Numbered from the stretch's first letter, positions 7,730 to 17,157 are shown. The stretch is 64,000 nt of DNA from Bacteroides sp. M10 (GCF_014334015.1 NZ_CP060488.1:5290501-5354500); one strand, 5' to 3'. Program-made: numbers and translations. The notes: generated from the letters alone by a model not told the origin.

Positions 7730-8770
7730 TCAATCACCTACACGTAAAAATTTAAATGGAGACGACTCTTTAAAATCTTTTATGGTATTACCACTATAAA
7801 TCTGTCCCTCTGATATAGACAATTTTTTAACAGGAGCACCTTCGGAAAAATTAGCATCTTTTAGGTTTACCCAAAAAGTGTTGGGAGTAATAGCAGATTC
7901 GAAAAAATAAACTAGGTTTTTGCTATCTGACACTGTCCTCCATTGAGTTGTAGATATTTCAGGACTTCCAGGCACTGAAATGCCATAAGGAACCGACACA
8001 TTTCTCATTACACTGAAAACACTGGCTACAGCTATCTGTTGGTCGGCTGTTTTAGGCAGAACACCAATATAAAAGCTTGCTCTTGCAAATCTGTCTGGAG
8101 ACTTATTAGTTCCAGGTAAAAATGCAAGCCCTCCCACAGACTTCCAGTAATCGTTCAGTGACAATTGTAGAGGATAAGCAGGCGAGTTTGTCATCACAAC
8201 ATACTCTTTGCCATGATAGATATTCATTTTATTATCTATAAACTCAAATATAGCATTGTCTCCTGTTGCATCCGATATAGCAAGATGTAAGGTTGCCATT
8301 CGCGAGCCATCAGGCATCATGTCAGAAACCAGTTGGAAATTTCCACGCTGTACTTCAGCCACAGCTTCATCGACAGTAGCAAAATTATCGAGAAAATATT
8401 GTGTCCATGCAGCTATAGTTAATCCCGGCTTATTTTTATCTCTATCTTCATATTGAGACTCTGGAAGCCACAATAAATTGGCAACTAGACCTTTTTCATT
8501 TATACCATCAGTACTCGAAAATTCATAGGCAGAAGTAACAATACTACCATACTTCGATTTCCATTTTAAAGAGTTTCCTCCCACTTCTCCATCCCGTTTC
8601 ATTCCACGAGGGAATAACCAAATGTTACTGTGCATGTTCTCATTCCAGTCCATAGTGCGTCCAGTAACTACAGTATTATCTTCTCCTACATATACAGCTC
8701 GCGTACAAGCTTCCGATTTCAAGGCACTAATAAATATAAGCGCAACAATGAATAACACTTCCTTTTTCAT
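7730..8770 (-). CDS. Choloylglycine hydrolase / penicillin V acylase family (Ntn hydrolase), secreted
   Basis: A 346-residue linear-amide hydrolase of the bile salt hydrolase/penicillin acylase family. A signal peptide (MKKEVLFIVALIFISALKSEA) is directly followed by the nucleophile Cys (CTRAVYVG), so signal cleavage would expose the N-terminal Cys needed for Ntn catalysis. Conserved family parts follow: VVTGRTMDWNE with the Arg and Asp, STDGINEKGLVANLLWLPES, and a later VMTNSPAYPLQ segment holding the conserved Asn. The likely site of action is the periplasm. Bile-acid deconjugation is plausible for a gut Bacteroides, but penicillin V acylases and N-acyl-homoserine lactone acylases share these motifs. 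The open frame runs to 8803; the ATG at 8770 gives a proper signal peptide. Confidence 0.85.
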   Translation of the reverse strand: MKKEVLFIVALIFISALKSEACTRAVYVGEDNTVVTGRTMDWNENMHSNIWLFPRGMKRDGEVGGNSLKWKSKYGSIVTSAYEFSSTDGINEKGLVANLLWLPESQYEDRDKNKPGLTIAAWTQYFLDNFATVDEAVAEVQRGNFQLVSDMMPDGSRMATLHLAISDATGDNAIFEFIDNKMNIYHGKEYVVMTNSPAYPLQLSLNDYWKSVGGLAFLPGTNKSPDRFARASFYIGVLPKTADQQIAVASVFSVMRNVSVPYGISVPGSPEISTTQWRTVSDSKNLVYFFESAITPNTFWVNLKDANFSEGAPVKKLSISEGQIYSGNTIKDFKESSPFKFLRVGD

Positions 8771-9051
8771 ATAACTTAAATAGATTAAATAAACAATCAT
8801 CAAACTGATATAGATTGCATAAACAATTAAATGAAAAAAAAGTTTTCAATAATAATAAAAAGTTTGCTAAAAGTTTTGCTATTAAATTATTATCTAATTC
8901 ACTAAACAATCTCAAATTGCACTTTCTATTTTTTACAATTTATTTCACCGTAATCAAGCCAAGTAAAAATGCATTTTTCTTATATATAAGTATGTAAAAA
9001 AAAGAATCAAATAGTATCATGTTTGAGTAGATACGACCTTATTCTTTAAGG

Positions 9052-10446
9052 TTAATGACGTACTTTAGGATATTTATTATTAAAACGGAAACCAAGACCG
9101 AGCATCAGATAATTAGGGGTCTGGAAATCCTGAAGATTGTAGCCGATGTGAAGGAATGAACTCCGGGTGACGTTGATCTTCAACGCAAAGACCTGATACA
9201 GTCCGCGCAAATCGCCACGTCCCAGCACATTCGTTCCCAAGCCGACACCGATGGTAAAAAACGGCATCACGTATTCGGCCCGTCCGGAAAGTCCCAACGC
9301 AAGCTGATGCTGGATGCCCGGCACAAGAAATTTACGACGGGAGGAACCGCTGCCTGCATCGTACTCCACCAGCGCATCTTCGGTGTACACATTGGCACTG
9401 CCGTCATAGACACCATCCAGCGAAACTCCGAAACGCAGCTTATAGTTGAAATTGTACATCGGAGCAAAGTTGAACCCCGCTACGGGATAGCTGCCCGGTG
9501 ATGCAATCTGTTTTTCACCTACATAGACACCTTTGCGACGCCACGAGCCGAACAACACAAGGTCATAACTGATGTGTCGCGGAAAACGGGGAACGTAGGG
9601 ATGAACCAATGATTTAGTGAGGTCGGCTTCTTCTCGGTTGAAGTTGTACACCAGTCCGATTTTCGCTCCGGTGGTGTTGATACCTGCATTGGGAAACTTG
9701 GTGTTGCCGTTGGAGAAATGCGTGAAGTCTCCGCCGATGATAAAGTCGAAATAACGGGAAAGCGACCAGTTAAGGTAGATACCTGCATTGAGGTAGGCAT
9801 TCACCCGTGAGCCTACGGCTCCGTTGTAGGAGTTGTAATCGTTGTCATAAGGTTTCCATCCGGCAGAGATACCGAAGTTCCACTCGTAATTGAGCGAAAG
9901 GCGGGGATGAAAACGGGCAATGCGTGCACCTTGAAAGACGTAGAACGTCATCGGATCACCCAGCTGTTTTTTATCGCCAAAGGTGGTAAAGGCCAAGCCG
10001 AAACCTTGATAAGCTCCGCCATAGATGCGGTCGGCACAGGTGTTGGGACGAAACTTGAAAGAGTATTTCAGATGAGCGGCAAATGAACTCTGGATGGGTT
10101 TCCACCGTTCGTTCTCGCCTTGCAGGAAAGGATTGGTGGGGAACACGTATTGCGGCCGCGCCTCTATCCCCAACCGGTGAATGAAATGGTGGGGAACGTA
10201 GGGAGCTACGGTGTCGGCTCCGCATTGCGGGAAGCTGTTGTGCCGGAAGCCATGAATTTCTTCCTGCAATCTCCGCACTTCTTCACGAAGTTGGCGGACA
10301 TCCTGCTGGAGCTGTTCCACGTCTTGCCGCATTTCCTTCACCTCTTTCTCTTCCTGCCCTACCTCCTGCGCACAAAGCGAAGTGCCGGGGAAAAGCAAAG
10401 CGGAACAGATTACGGCGATTTCCCATCTGGGTATCTTTACTCTCAT
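9052..10446 (-). CDS. PagL-like lipid A 3-O-deacylase (acyloxyacyl hydrolase family) with N-terminal coiled coil
   Basis: A 464-residue predicted outer-membrane protein. Signal peptide (residues 1-26, ...GTSLCAQ), then a heptad-patterned coiled coil at about 30-66 (LQQDVRQLREEVRRLQEEI), then a beta-barrel. The motif FTHFSNGN at about residues 241-248 supplies the His-Ser pair (H243, S245) of PagL enzymes, followed by PNAGIN. PagL removes the 3-O-acyl chain of lipid A. Typical PagL proteins are only about 170-190 residues, so this is a long version with a coiled coil and an extended barrel. It lies 33 bp downstream of the CAT-like gene and may be translated from the same message. Lipid A as substrate is inferred from the motif. 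Confidence 0.75.
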   Translation of the reverse strand: MRVKIPRWEIAVICSALLFPGTSLCAQEVGQEEKEVKEMRQDVEQLQQDVRQLREEVRRLQEEIHGFRHNSFPQCGADTVAPYVPHHFIHRLGIEARPQYVFPTNPFLQGENERWKPIQSSFAAHLKYSFKFRPNTCADRIYGGAYQGFGLAFTTFGDKKQLGDPMTFYVFQGARIARFHPRLSLNYEWNFGISAGWKPYDNDYNSYNGAVGSRVNAYLNAGIYLNWSLSRYFDFIIGGDFTHFSNGNTKFPNAGINTTGAKIGLVYNFNREEADLTKSLVHPYVPRFPRHISYDLVLFGSWRRKGVYVGEKQIASPGSYPVAGFNFAPMYNFNYKLRFGVSLDGVYDGSANVYTEDALVEYDAGSGSSRRKFLVPGIQHQLALGLSGRAEYVMPFFTIGVGLGTNVLGRGDLRGLYQVFALKINVTRSSFLHIGYNLQDFQTPNYLMLGLGFRFNNKYPKVRH

Positions 10447-10479
10447 ATAATAGTCTGGTTTGTCTTTTCAGAACGGAAG

Positions 10480-11103
10480 TTACAAATGGAGCTTCTCAAT
10501 GAACTGTGCCACATGATAGCCGTCCATCAACCCATGATGGCAGGTTACGGAAACGGGCATCATCAGTCTTTCTCCGTCGCGGAAGTACTTTCCGGTGGAG
10601 ATTTTGGGAACACTGTCGCCCGAACGCATATTGGTGGGGTGCTTCATGTCGGTGAATGAGAGCCACGGCACTGCCGAATAATGTATGGCATTGGGATGGA
10701 AAGTACCTCCTTTGTTGAGTCCCGTAGTGGCTTGCAAACGTTCCATTTCTGCTTTTGCCCGACGGATAAAGACGAGTTCGTCCGGATCGTATTCAAAGGC
10801 GGCAAAAGAAAAGGTATGGTCGTCACGGCCTACGGTGGCTTCGGGCAGAAGGCTGTCATAGCACACTACCTTATCGCCCTCGATGCGGTAACGGAATTCT
10901 TCTACCGCAGCAGCGGCAGTCGTTATCCGGTGGAGGACTAACAGGGAAAAGGATATACCTTTGGCTTTGGCTTCCTGATACGCGCGCGTACAGTCTACCT
11001 GAACGGTCACTCCGAAAAACGGATCGTCAAAAGCACTGAAATGTTCGTAATGTTCTCTTCTGTTCCAAGTAGCAATATCGATAATCTTCTCTATCTGATT
11101 CAT
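10480..11103 (-). CDS. CatA-like chloramphenicol O-acetyltransferase family protein
   Basis: A 207-residue acetyl-CoA-dependent acyltransferase of the type I/III CAT fold. The catalytic motif HHGLMDGYH (H-H-x-x-x-D-G) is near the C-terminus, and the N-terminus has NRREHYEHFSAFDDPFFGVT as in CAT. It is close to the usual length (210-220). Many chromosomal CAT homologues of gut Bacteroidetes do not confer resistance, so resistance is not claimed. The frame opens at 11112, but MNQIEKI at 11103 is the usual CAT start. It precedes the PagL-like gene by 33 bp. Confidence 0.8.
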   Translation of the reverse strand: MNQIEKIIDIATWNRREHYEHFSAFDDPFFGVTVQVDCTRAYQEAKAKGISFSLLVLHRITTAAAAVEEFRYRIEGDKVVCYDSLLPEATVGRDDHTFSFAAFEYDPDELVFIRRAKAEMERLQATTGLNKGGTFHPNAIHYSAVPWLSFTDMKHPTNMRSGDSVPKISTGKYFRDGERLMMPVSVTCHHGLMDGYHVAQFIEKLHL

Positions 11104-11122
11104 TCTAAACACTCTTTTTTAT

Positions 11123-11194
11123 TTTAGAAACGCAGATTAACGCAAATTATCGCAGATTTAACCTATTTCCTTTGCGTTAATCTGCGTTTCTAAA
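11123..11194. repeat. Long palindromic repeat, copy 1 of 4
   Basis: Perfect 24-nt arms at 11123-11146 and 11171-11194 (TTTAGAAACGCAGATTAACG... and its complement) enclose a 24-nt loop. It sits between two co-directional minus-strand genes (DUF4301 end and CAT start). The core AAACGCAGATTAACGC is shared by the copies at 36731, 47288 and 63490. Confidence 0.9.
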
Positions 11195-11204
11195 TTCAGT
11201 CTCT

Positions 11205-12722
11205 TTACTGATGTTGCTCACGCAACAGGTCGTTCACTGTTTTTACCGGGTTGAAAGTAGAAAGCGGCACTTCTACAAAGACGGTATTCCAATCGCTCAT
11301 CGCTCCGTTCCACAAGCCGGGAAGTTCGAGAGCTTTCAGGTCTTTGCCGTTCTTCGATTTGTAGGAGATGAAGCCTGTTGCTTTATCTACGTACTTCACC
11401 AGGTCGAACTTATGTCCTTTATAATCGCGCACGGCACATACGAGGTCTACCGGATTGAAGTGTGTGCCTTTCTCGAACATTTCTTTCTTCTCCGGATCGT
11501 CCATGTCGATCTGTGAGCTTTCGAGGATTTGCAGGGAGATGGTTCCGTCGCTGTTGTAAGCAAGGAACGGGCCGCCACCGGGTTCGCCTACGTTCTTCAC
11601 CATTCCGCAGACACGCATCGGGCGGTTGAACTTGTTTTTCAGGTAGATGGCGAGTACGGAATCTTCGAGGTCTTTCGTCTCCGGATTTTTGCAGAAGAGT
11701 TTCTTTTGCAGGAATTGAAGCATTTCCATCATCTGGTCGTGGGTGTATTTACCGCTGTCGAGCAGGGTAAGGTATTCGAATACTTGTTTTTGCAAAGTCA
11801 CGAGCACTCCGGCAATCAGTTTCTTATAAGTAACGGTGTCGGCTTTCAGTCTGTCGGGCACTACGTTGTCGATGTTCTTGATGAAGATAATGTCTGCATC
11901 GAGGTCGTTCAGGTTCTCAATCAGTGCGCCGTGGCCACCGGGACGGAACAGCAGTTTGCCGTTGTCGCGGAAAGGTTGGTTGTCCATGTCGGCGGCAATC
12001 GTGTCGGTACTCGGCTTTTGTTCGGAGAAAGTGATGTAATAGTCCACTCCGTAGCGTTTGGCAAAATCCGCCACTTTTTCGGTTACCAGCTTCTTGAAGA
12101 GTTCACGGTGTTCGGTAGATACCGTGAAGTGCACATTTACTTTACCGCTCTTTCCGGCAGCATACAGGGCTCCTTCGGCGAGATGTTCTTCCATCGGCGT
12201 GCGTGAACCTTCGGGATACTTATGGAATTTGAGCAGACCTTTCGGCAGTGCGCCGTAATTCAGTCCGGCTGTTTCGAGCAGGGCGGATACCACTGCTTTA
12301 TAGTTGCCGTCTTCGATCAGTCCGGGAATATCTTTTCCGTCGATACGCTGGCAGGCTACATTCAGGTCGTCATAAAAAGCAAAATCCTTGATTCCGTCGA
12401 AGAATGCGTGTTCGAACTTGGTTGTCGGCCGGTCATAGTCGGCGGACAGGAACTCGAACAGGTTCTTGAACATACGACTCGCTGCACCGGAGGCGGGAAC
12501 GAACTTCACGACAGTCTTATCTGTGTTTGTATATGCATCCCAGGCGGCCAGATAAGCCTTCTGTTCTTCTGCATCGGGAGCTAATATTCCCTTTTCGATG
12601 GAGGCTGCCGCATCCAGCTTCAAAAAGGGGAAACCCGTCTGGAAACATGCTAATTGTTCTGCAATTTGCTCTTCCGTGATGCCTTTCTTGGCAAGCAACT
12701 CTTTGTCCTGTGTCGTTATCAT
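11205..12722 (-). CDS. DUF4301 family protein
   Basis: A 505-residue cytosolic protein of the Bacteroidetes DUF4301 family; function unknown. The N-terminal part has VVKFVPASGAASRMFKNLF (residues ~72-90) and a central FRPGGHGALIENLNDLDADIIFIKNIDN, patterns reminiscent of a glycine-rich nucleotide-sugar pyrophosphorylase signature followed by an acidic sugar-nucleotide site. This suggests a nucleotidyltransferase-like fold, which is my inference only. No signal peptide or membrane segment. It is divergent from the Rel-family gene, and a -7 element lies at 12749-12756. No partner operon genes. Confidence 0.75.
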   Translation of the reverse strand: MITTQDKELLAKKGITEEQIAEQLACFQTGFPFLKLDAAASIEKGILAPDAEEQKAYLAAWDAYTNTDKTVVKFVPASGAASRMFKNLFEFLSADYDRPTTKFEHAFFDGIKDFAFYDDLNVACQRIDGKDIPGLIEDGNYKAVVSALLETAGLNYGALPKGLLKFHKYPEGSRTPMEEHLAEGALYAAGKSGKVNVHFTVSTEHRELFKKLVTEKVADFAKRYGVDYYITFSEQKPSTDTIAADMDNQPFRDNGKLLFRPGGHGALIENLNDLDADIIFIKNIDNVVPDRLKADTVTYKKLIAGVLVTLQKQVFEYLTLLDSGKYTHDQMMEMLQFLQKKLFCKNPETKDLEDSVLAIYLKNKFNRPMRVCGMVKNVGEPGGGPFLAYNSDGTISLQILESSQIDMDDPEKKEMFEKGTHFNPVDLVCAVRDYKGHKFDLVKYVDKATGFISYKSKNGKDLKALELPGLWNGAMSDWNTVFVEVPLSTFNPVKTVNDLLREQHQ

Positions 12723-12748
12723 AATATCTTATTTTATTAATTGATGCC

Positions 12749-12756
12749 CAAAAATA
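12749..12756 (-). promoter_or_regulatory. -7 promoter element of the DUF4301 gene
   Basis: TATTTTTG on the minus strand matches TAnnTTTG, 27-34 bp before the ATG at 12722. Confidence 0.45.
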
Positions 12757-12828
12757 CAAAATGTTATTTACTTCTTGCCGAATAACCGGGAAAAAAACTA
12801 ATTTTACATCGAATTAACAAGATTGAAT

Positions 12829-15048
12829 ATGGACGACTTTTTTACATCGGAGGAAAAAAAGGAGCTTTTTTCACTCTACCGGCATTTGTTGCAATCTGCA
12901 GGAGATAGCATTTCCTGGAAGGATTGCCTAAAGTTAAAGAGACATCTTATCAAAGCGGCCCAGTGTAACGGTCTGCAACGCAATAACTTCGGGATGAATC
13001 CCGTCATCAGAGATTTACAAACGGCAGTGATCGTTGCCGAGGAAATCGGTATGAAAGGTTCGTGCCTGATCGGTATCATGTTGCACGAAATCGTGAAGGG
13101 GCATGTATTGTCTATCGACGAAGTGAACGCCGAATATGGGGATGACGTGGCAAGTATCATCAAGGGATTGGTGAAAACGAACGAGCTGTATGCGAAGAGT
13201 CCGGCTATCGAGTCGGAAAACTTCCGTAATCTGCTGCTTTCTTTTGCGGAGGATATGCGTGTGATCCTGATTATGATTGCGGATCGTGTGAACGTGATGC
13301 GCAAAATAAAGGATACGGGCAACGAGGAGGACCGGCTCAAGGTAGCAAACGAGGCTGCGTACCTGTATGCTCCGCTGGCGCACAAGCTGGGATTGTATAA
13401 GCTGAAATCGGAACTGGAGGATTTGTCTCTCAAATATACGCAGAAGGAAACGTATTATTTTATCAAGGATAAGCTGAACGAGACGAAGGCGTCCCGCGAC
13501 AAGTATATCGCTGCTTTTATCGAACCGATCCAGAGGAAGGTGTCGGAAGCGGGATTGAAGTTCGACATCAAGGGGCGTACCAAGTCGATTCATTCGATAT
13601 GGAACAAGATTCAGAAGCAGAAAACGTCTTTTGAGGGGATCTATGACTTGTTCGCCATTCGTATCATCCTCGATTCGGAACCGGACCCGGCTAAGGAGAA
13701 GCAGGAATGCTGGCAGGTTTATTCGATTGTTACGGATATGTACCAGCCGAACCCGAAGCGTCTGCGCGACTGGCTCTCTATCCCGAAAAGCAATGGTTAC
13801 GAGTCGTTGCACATCACTGTGATGGGTCCGGAAGGGAAATGGGTGGAAGTGCAGATACGTACCCGCCGCATGGACGAGATCGCGGAACGCGGATTGGCTG
13901 CTCACTGGAGATATAAAGGTATCAAGGGTGAAACGGGTCTGGACGAGTGGTTGACTTCTGTGCGGGAGGCGTTGGAGAATGCGGACAATGATTCGCTGAA
14001 AGTGATGGATCAGTTTAAGATGGATCTCTACGAGGATGAAGTGTTTGTCTTCACGCCCAAGGGGGATTTGTTCAAGCTCGCCAAAGGGGCTACGGTATTG
14101 GATTTTGCTTTCCATATCCATAGTAAGTTGGGATGCAAGTGTATCGGCGCGAAAGTGAACGGCAAGAATGTGCAGCTCAAACAGAAACTGAACAGCGGCG
14201 ATCAGGTGGAGATCATGACTTCAAATACCCAGACGCCGAAGCAGGACTGGCTGAACATCGTGACGACTTCCAAAGCGCGCACCAAGATAAGGCAGGCTCT
14301 CAAAGAGATGGTGGCACGCCAGCATGCTTTTGCCAAGGAGACGCTGGAACGGAAATTCAAGAACCGTAAGTTGGAATATGATGAAGCGACCATGATGCGC
14401 CTCATCAAGCGTTTGGGCTTCAAGAATGTGACGGAGTTTTATCAGCGGATTGCCGACGGTGGACTGGACGTTAATGAGATTCTGGATAAATATGTGGAGC
14501 AACAGAAGCGGGACAGTGATACGCACGATGAAATTGTGTATCGCAGTGCCGAAGGGTATAACTTGCAGGCTGCGCAACAGGAGGAAACGACGTCTAAGGA
14601 AGATGTTTTGGTGATCGATCAGAATCTGAAAGGGTTGGAATTCAAGTTGGCTAAATGTTGTAATCCGATTTACGGGGATGATGTGTTTGGTTTTGTTACG
14701 GTAAGCGGTGGTATCAAGATACATCGGGCGGACTGTCCGAATGCCAATCAGATGCGCGAACGTTTCGGTTATCGTATTGTGAAGGCTCGTTGGGCGGGGA
14801 AATCGGTGGGTACGCAATATCCTATCACGCTGCGGGTTGTAGGGCATGATGATATTGGTATCGTGACTAATATCACTTCTATTATATCCAAAGAGAATGG
14901 TATCACGCTGCGCTCCATCGGTATTGACTCGAACGACGGTTTGTTCTCCGGAACACTGACGGTCATGGTGGGTGATACGGGACGTTTGGAGGCTCTTATC
15001 AAGAAATTACGTACTATAAAGGGAGTAAAACAAGTTAGCCGGAATTAA
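12829..15048 (+). CDS. Rel/SpoT homologue; intact (p)ppGpp synthetase, degenerate hydrolase domain
   Basis: A 739-residue long RelA/SpoT-type alarmone enzyme. The domains are: pseudo-HD (about 40-190), synthetase (about 240-390) with SIHSIWNKI, YDLFAIRIIL, RLRDWLSIPKSNGYESLH and EVQIRT; TGS (about 405-465, DEVFVFTPKGDLFKLAKG); and a C-terminal ACT domain (VVGHDDIGIVTNITS). The Rel hydrolase HD signature (H-D-x-x-E-D) reads LHEIVKGH here (H86-E87...), and the D-R-L-H-N-M-R box reads DRVNVMRK, so the metal-binding Asp and key Asn are lost. I predict (p)ppGpp synthesis without hydrolysis. The synthetase motif RLRD is of the basic R-x-K-D type. The start is the ATG at 12829; the TTG two codons earlier is less likely. 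Confidence 0.85.
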   Translation: MDDFFTSEEKKELFSLYRHLLQSAGDSISWKDCLKLKRHLIKAAQCNGLQRNNFGMNPVIRDLQTAVIVAEEIGMKGSCLIGIMLHEIVKGHVLSIDEVNAEYGDDVASIIKGLVKTNELYAKSPAIESENFRNLLLSFAEDMRVILIMIADRVNVMRKIKDTGNEEDRLKVANEAAYLYAPLAHKLGLYKLKSELEDLSLKYTQKETYYFIKDKLNETKASRDKYIAAFIEPIQRKVSEAGLKFDIKGRTKSIHSIWNKIQKQKTSFEGIYDLFAIRIILDSEPDPAKEKQECWQVYSIVTDMYQPNPKRLRDWLSIPKSNGYESLHITVMGPEGKWVEVQIRTRRMDEIAERGLAAHWRYKGIKGETGLDEWLTSVREALENADNDSLKVMDQFKMDLYEDEVFVFTPKGDLFKLAKGATVLDFAFHIHSKLGCKCIGAKVNGKNVQLKQKLNSGDQVEIMTSNTQTPKQDWLNIVTTSKARTKIRQALKEMVARQHAFAKETLERKFKNRKLEYDEATMMRLIKRLGFKNVTEFYQRIADGGLDVNEILDKYVEQQKRDSDTHDEIVYRSAEGYNLQAAQQEETTSKEDVLVIDQNLKGLEFKLAKCCNPIYGDDVFGFVTVSGGIKIHRADCPNANQMRERFGYRIVKARWAGKSVGTQYPITLRVVGHDDIGIVTNITSIISKENGITLRSIGIDSNDGLFSGTLTVMVGDTGRLEALIKKLRTIKGVKQVSRN

Positions 15049-15057
15049 TTCCGGCTA
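15036..15057. terminator. Perfect palindrome between convergent genes, overlapping the Rel stop codon
   Basis: A 22-bp perfect palindrome (arms TAGCCGGAATT) spans the last codons and TAA of the Rel gene, 6 bp before the end of the convergent MFS gene. It could end transcription on both strands, although no strong T-run follows. Confidence 0.5.
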
Positions 15058-15062
15058 CTCTC

Positions 15063-16220
15063 CTATCTTACTTTCTTCTTTATATAATAAGGATAGGTAA
15101 TCAATACAAAGAAGAGTAAAGCAATGGATGCTACTATCTGTCCGGTATGTAGCATCTTATCTGTATCCAATTCCATGTAGCAGGCGGTAGCGATTCCCAG
15201 CGAAATGCCGATTTCGGTTGCCAGCAGATGGGTGGTGTTGGCTGTTCCGCGTTGGCAATGGTGGGATAGCTTTACGAACATCACCAGAAATTCCGGCAGG
15301 ATAAAGCCTAAGCCCAGTCCTAAGAGTACGGAGGAAATGCCTATGGAGATGTCTGTATTCAGTAGGGACATGGCTACGATTTCCAATCCGAGTCCTATAA
15401 TGACCAGTCGCAGTGTTTTCTCTTTCAGGAAAAACAGACGTGCAAAGAACAGGGAAACGATGTATCCGAGGGCTGTTCCTACAAAGAACGGTACGGGGAT
15501 TCCTGTGTTTCCGAGTACGAAATCGTTTAGGAAAGGGTGTACCATGGGAACCAGCAGTCCCGGAATGAAGGTTATCAGGATCAGATTGATGGCAGGAATC
15601 CATCCACGAAGCAACAAGAAGCGGTCGAAGGAATAGAGTTTGGTGACAATCGGCGCACGGAAAGGTACGTAGACTCCTGATAACATGAGGATTCCGACAG
15701 CTCCGGTTATGACAGATACAGTGAGCAGGGTTTGGAAGGATTGGCTTTGATAAAGCCATACTCCGAGGATAATGCCTGCGATCATTCCCATACGTGCCAT
15801 CCAGGAGAAACTGACGTTTCCCGCACTGCGCAGTGTGGAGTTGGTGATGTCGATGGCCAATGTGATGCCGGCTGTTGTGCCTATGCCAAAGGCGAGCCCT
15901 TGCACGGTGCTCAACAGAATCAGTTCTGTGAGGTTAGTGACAAAGGCGTATCCGATGGTCGCCACTACCATCAGGGCAGCAGCAAACATACAGACGTACT
16001 TACGCTTGTATGCATCTACCAGATAGGCATGGAAAGGGCCGATGAGGAACATCCCCAAGGTGAAAAAGAGAAAGATTACTCCTGTCTGTGCAGCCGGCAC
16101 TCCGAGACGGTCGGCCATCTCTACGGAAAGCACCGGAAATAACACATACAAGGATATAAACAACAGCAAATTAGCTACACATATCCGCATAAAATGAACT
16201 GTCCACAATTTAACTGCCAT
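15063..16220 (-). CDS. Major facilitator superfamily transporter
   Basis: A 385-residue membrane protein with about 12 hydrophobic segments, the general MFS layout: LLLFISLYVLFPVLSVEMAD (TM1) and the loop motif YLVDAYKRKYVCMFAA, which corresponds to the G-x-L-a-D-r-x-G-r-k-x-x-l loop between TM2 and TM3. Substrate cannot be told from the sequence; efflux of drugs or export of a metabolite are both possible. The start may be 16220 or MRICVANLL at 16190. It ends only 15 bp from the convergent Rel gene and is 9 bp downstream of panB, so it may be co-transcribed with panB. Confidence 0.8.
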   Translation of the reverse strand: MAVKLWTVHFMRICVANLLLFISLYVLFPVLSVEMADRLGVPAAQTGVIFLFFTLGMFLIGPFHAYLVDAYKRKYVCMFAAALMVVATIGYAFVTNLTELILLSTVQGLAFGIGTTAGITLAIDITNSTLRSAGNVSFSWMARMGMIAGIILGVWLYQSQSFQTLLTVSVITGAVGILMLSGVYVPFRAPIVTKLYSFDRFLLLRGWIPAINLILITFIPGLLVPMVHPFLNDFVLGNTGIPVPFFVGTALGYIVSLFFARLFFLKEKTLRLVIIGLGLEIVAMSLLNTDISIGISSVLLGLGLGFILPEFLVMFVKLSHHCQRGTANTTHLLATEIGISLGIATACYMELDTDKMLHTGQIVASIALLFFVLITYPYYIKKKVR

Positions 16221-16229
16221 ATACTATAT

Positions 16230-17051
16230 TTAATATTGTTCCTTCTCGTTGGGGAAGTAGCAATTCTTCACGTCAGAAACGTAACGGCTGATGGCATCGG
16301 TCATCACCGTGTACAAGTCAGCGTAACGACGCAAGAAACGCGGACGGAATCCGTTGTTCATGCCAAGCATGTCCTGAATCACCAATACCTGACCGTCTAC
16401 GTGGCCACCGGCACCGATACCGATAATAGGTATGGTCAGTTCGGATGCTACGCGTTCGGCAAGGGTTGCGGGGATTTTTTCGAGTACAATGGCAAAACAG
16501 CCTGCTTCTTCTAACAGATGGGCGTCGCGAATCAGTTTTTCGGCTTCGGCGTCGTCTTTGGCACGCACGGTATAGGTGCCGTATTTATTGATGGATTGAG
16601 GCATGAGGCCCAGATGTCCCATTACCGGAATGCCGGCGCATACGATGCGTTTCACCGTGTCTATGATTTCTTCACCGCCTTCGAGCTTCAAAGCGTCAGC
16701 GTGGCTCTCTTTCATGATACGGATGGCAGAAGCAAGTCCTTCCATCTCGTTGCCCTGATAGGATCCGAAAGGCATATCAACCACTACCATCGCACGTTTC
16801 ACACCGCGTACCACGGATTTGGCATGATAGATCATTTGGTCGAGTGTGATAGGAAGTGTTGTCACATTACCTGCCATTACATTGGAAGCAGAGTCGCCTA
16901 CCAGAATTACGTCCATTCCTGCACCATCTACAATCTGTGCCATTGTGTAGTCGTAAGCTGTCAGCATAGATACTTTTTCGCCTCTCTGTTTCATTTCAAC
17001 CAGGCGATGAGTAGTCACCTTTCTTGAGTCATCTGATATATAACCAGCCAT
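16230..17051 (-). CDS. panB: 3-methyl-2-oxobutanoate hydroxymethyltransferase
   Basis: A 273-residue enzyme that makes ketopantoate from 2-oxoisovalerate and 5,10-methylene-tetrahydrofolate, the first step of pantothenate (vitamin B5/CoA) synthesis. Conserved parts: [33 protein letters not shown], where the Asp residues bind Mg2+, [29 protein letters not shown] and [21 protein letters not shown]. Length is normal. It precedes the MFS gene by 9 bp. A -7 promoter element is at 17118-17125. Confidence 0.95.
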   Translation of the reverse strand: MAGYISDDSRKVTTHRLVEMKQRGEKVSMLTAYDYTMAQIVDGAGMDVILVGDSASNVMAGNVTTLPITLDQMIYHAKSVVRGVKRAMVVVDMPFGSYQGNEMEGLASAIRIMKESHADALKLEGGEEIIDTVKRIVCAGIPVMGHLGLMPQSINKYGTYTVRAKDDAEAEKLIRDAHLLEEAGCFAIVLEKIPATLAERVASELTIPIIGIGAGGHVDGQVLVIQDMLGMNNGFRPRFLRRYADLYTVMTDAISRYVSDVKNCYFPNEKEQY

Positions 17052-17117
17052 GTCTTTTTAAATTAAAAATTAATGATTAAAAATTAAAACGACGTCAAGC
17101 GCCTTCAAAAATCGCGG

Positions 17118-17125
17118 CAAAGTTA
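17118..17125 (-). promoter_or_regulatory. -7 promoter element of panB
   Basis: TAACTTTG on the minus strand matches TAnnTTTG, about 70 bp before the panB ATG. Confidence 0.4.
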
Positions 17126-17157
17126 TAACATTTAATTCATAACAGAGAAGGAAATGC

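Noticed and set aside
10480..11103. Chloramphenicol resistance gene
   Set aside because: Only the fold is supported; chromosomal CAT homologues in gut Bacteroidetes often do not act on the drug.
13015..14121. A 368-residue open frame on the minus strand inside the Rel gene
   Set aside because: It is antisense to a well-conserved protein and its sequence shows no recognisable domain; it is a shadow of codon usage.
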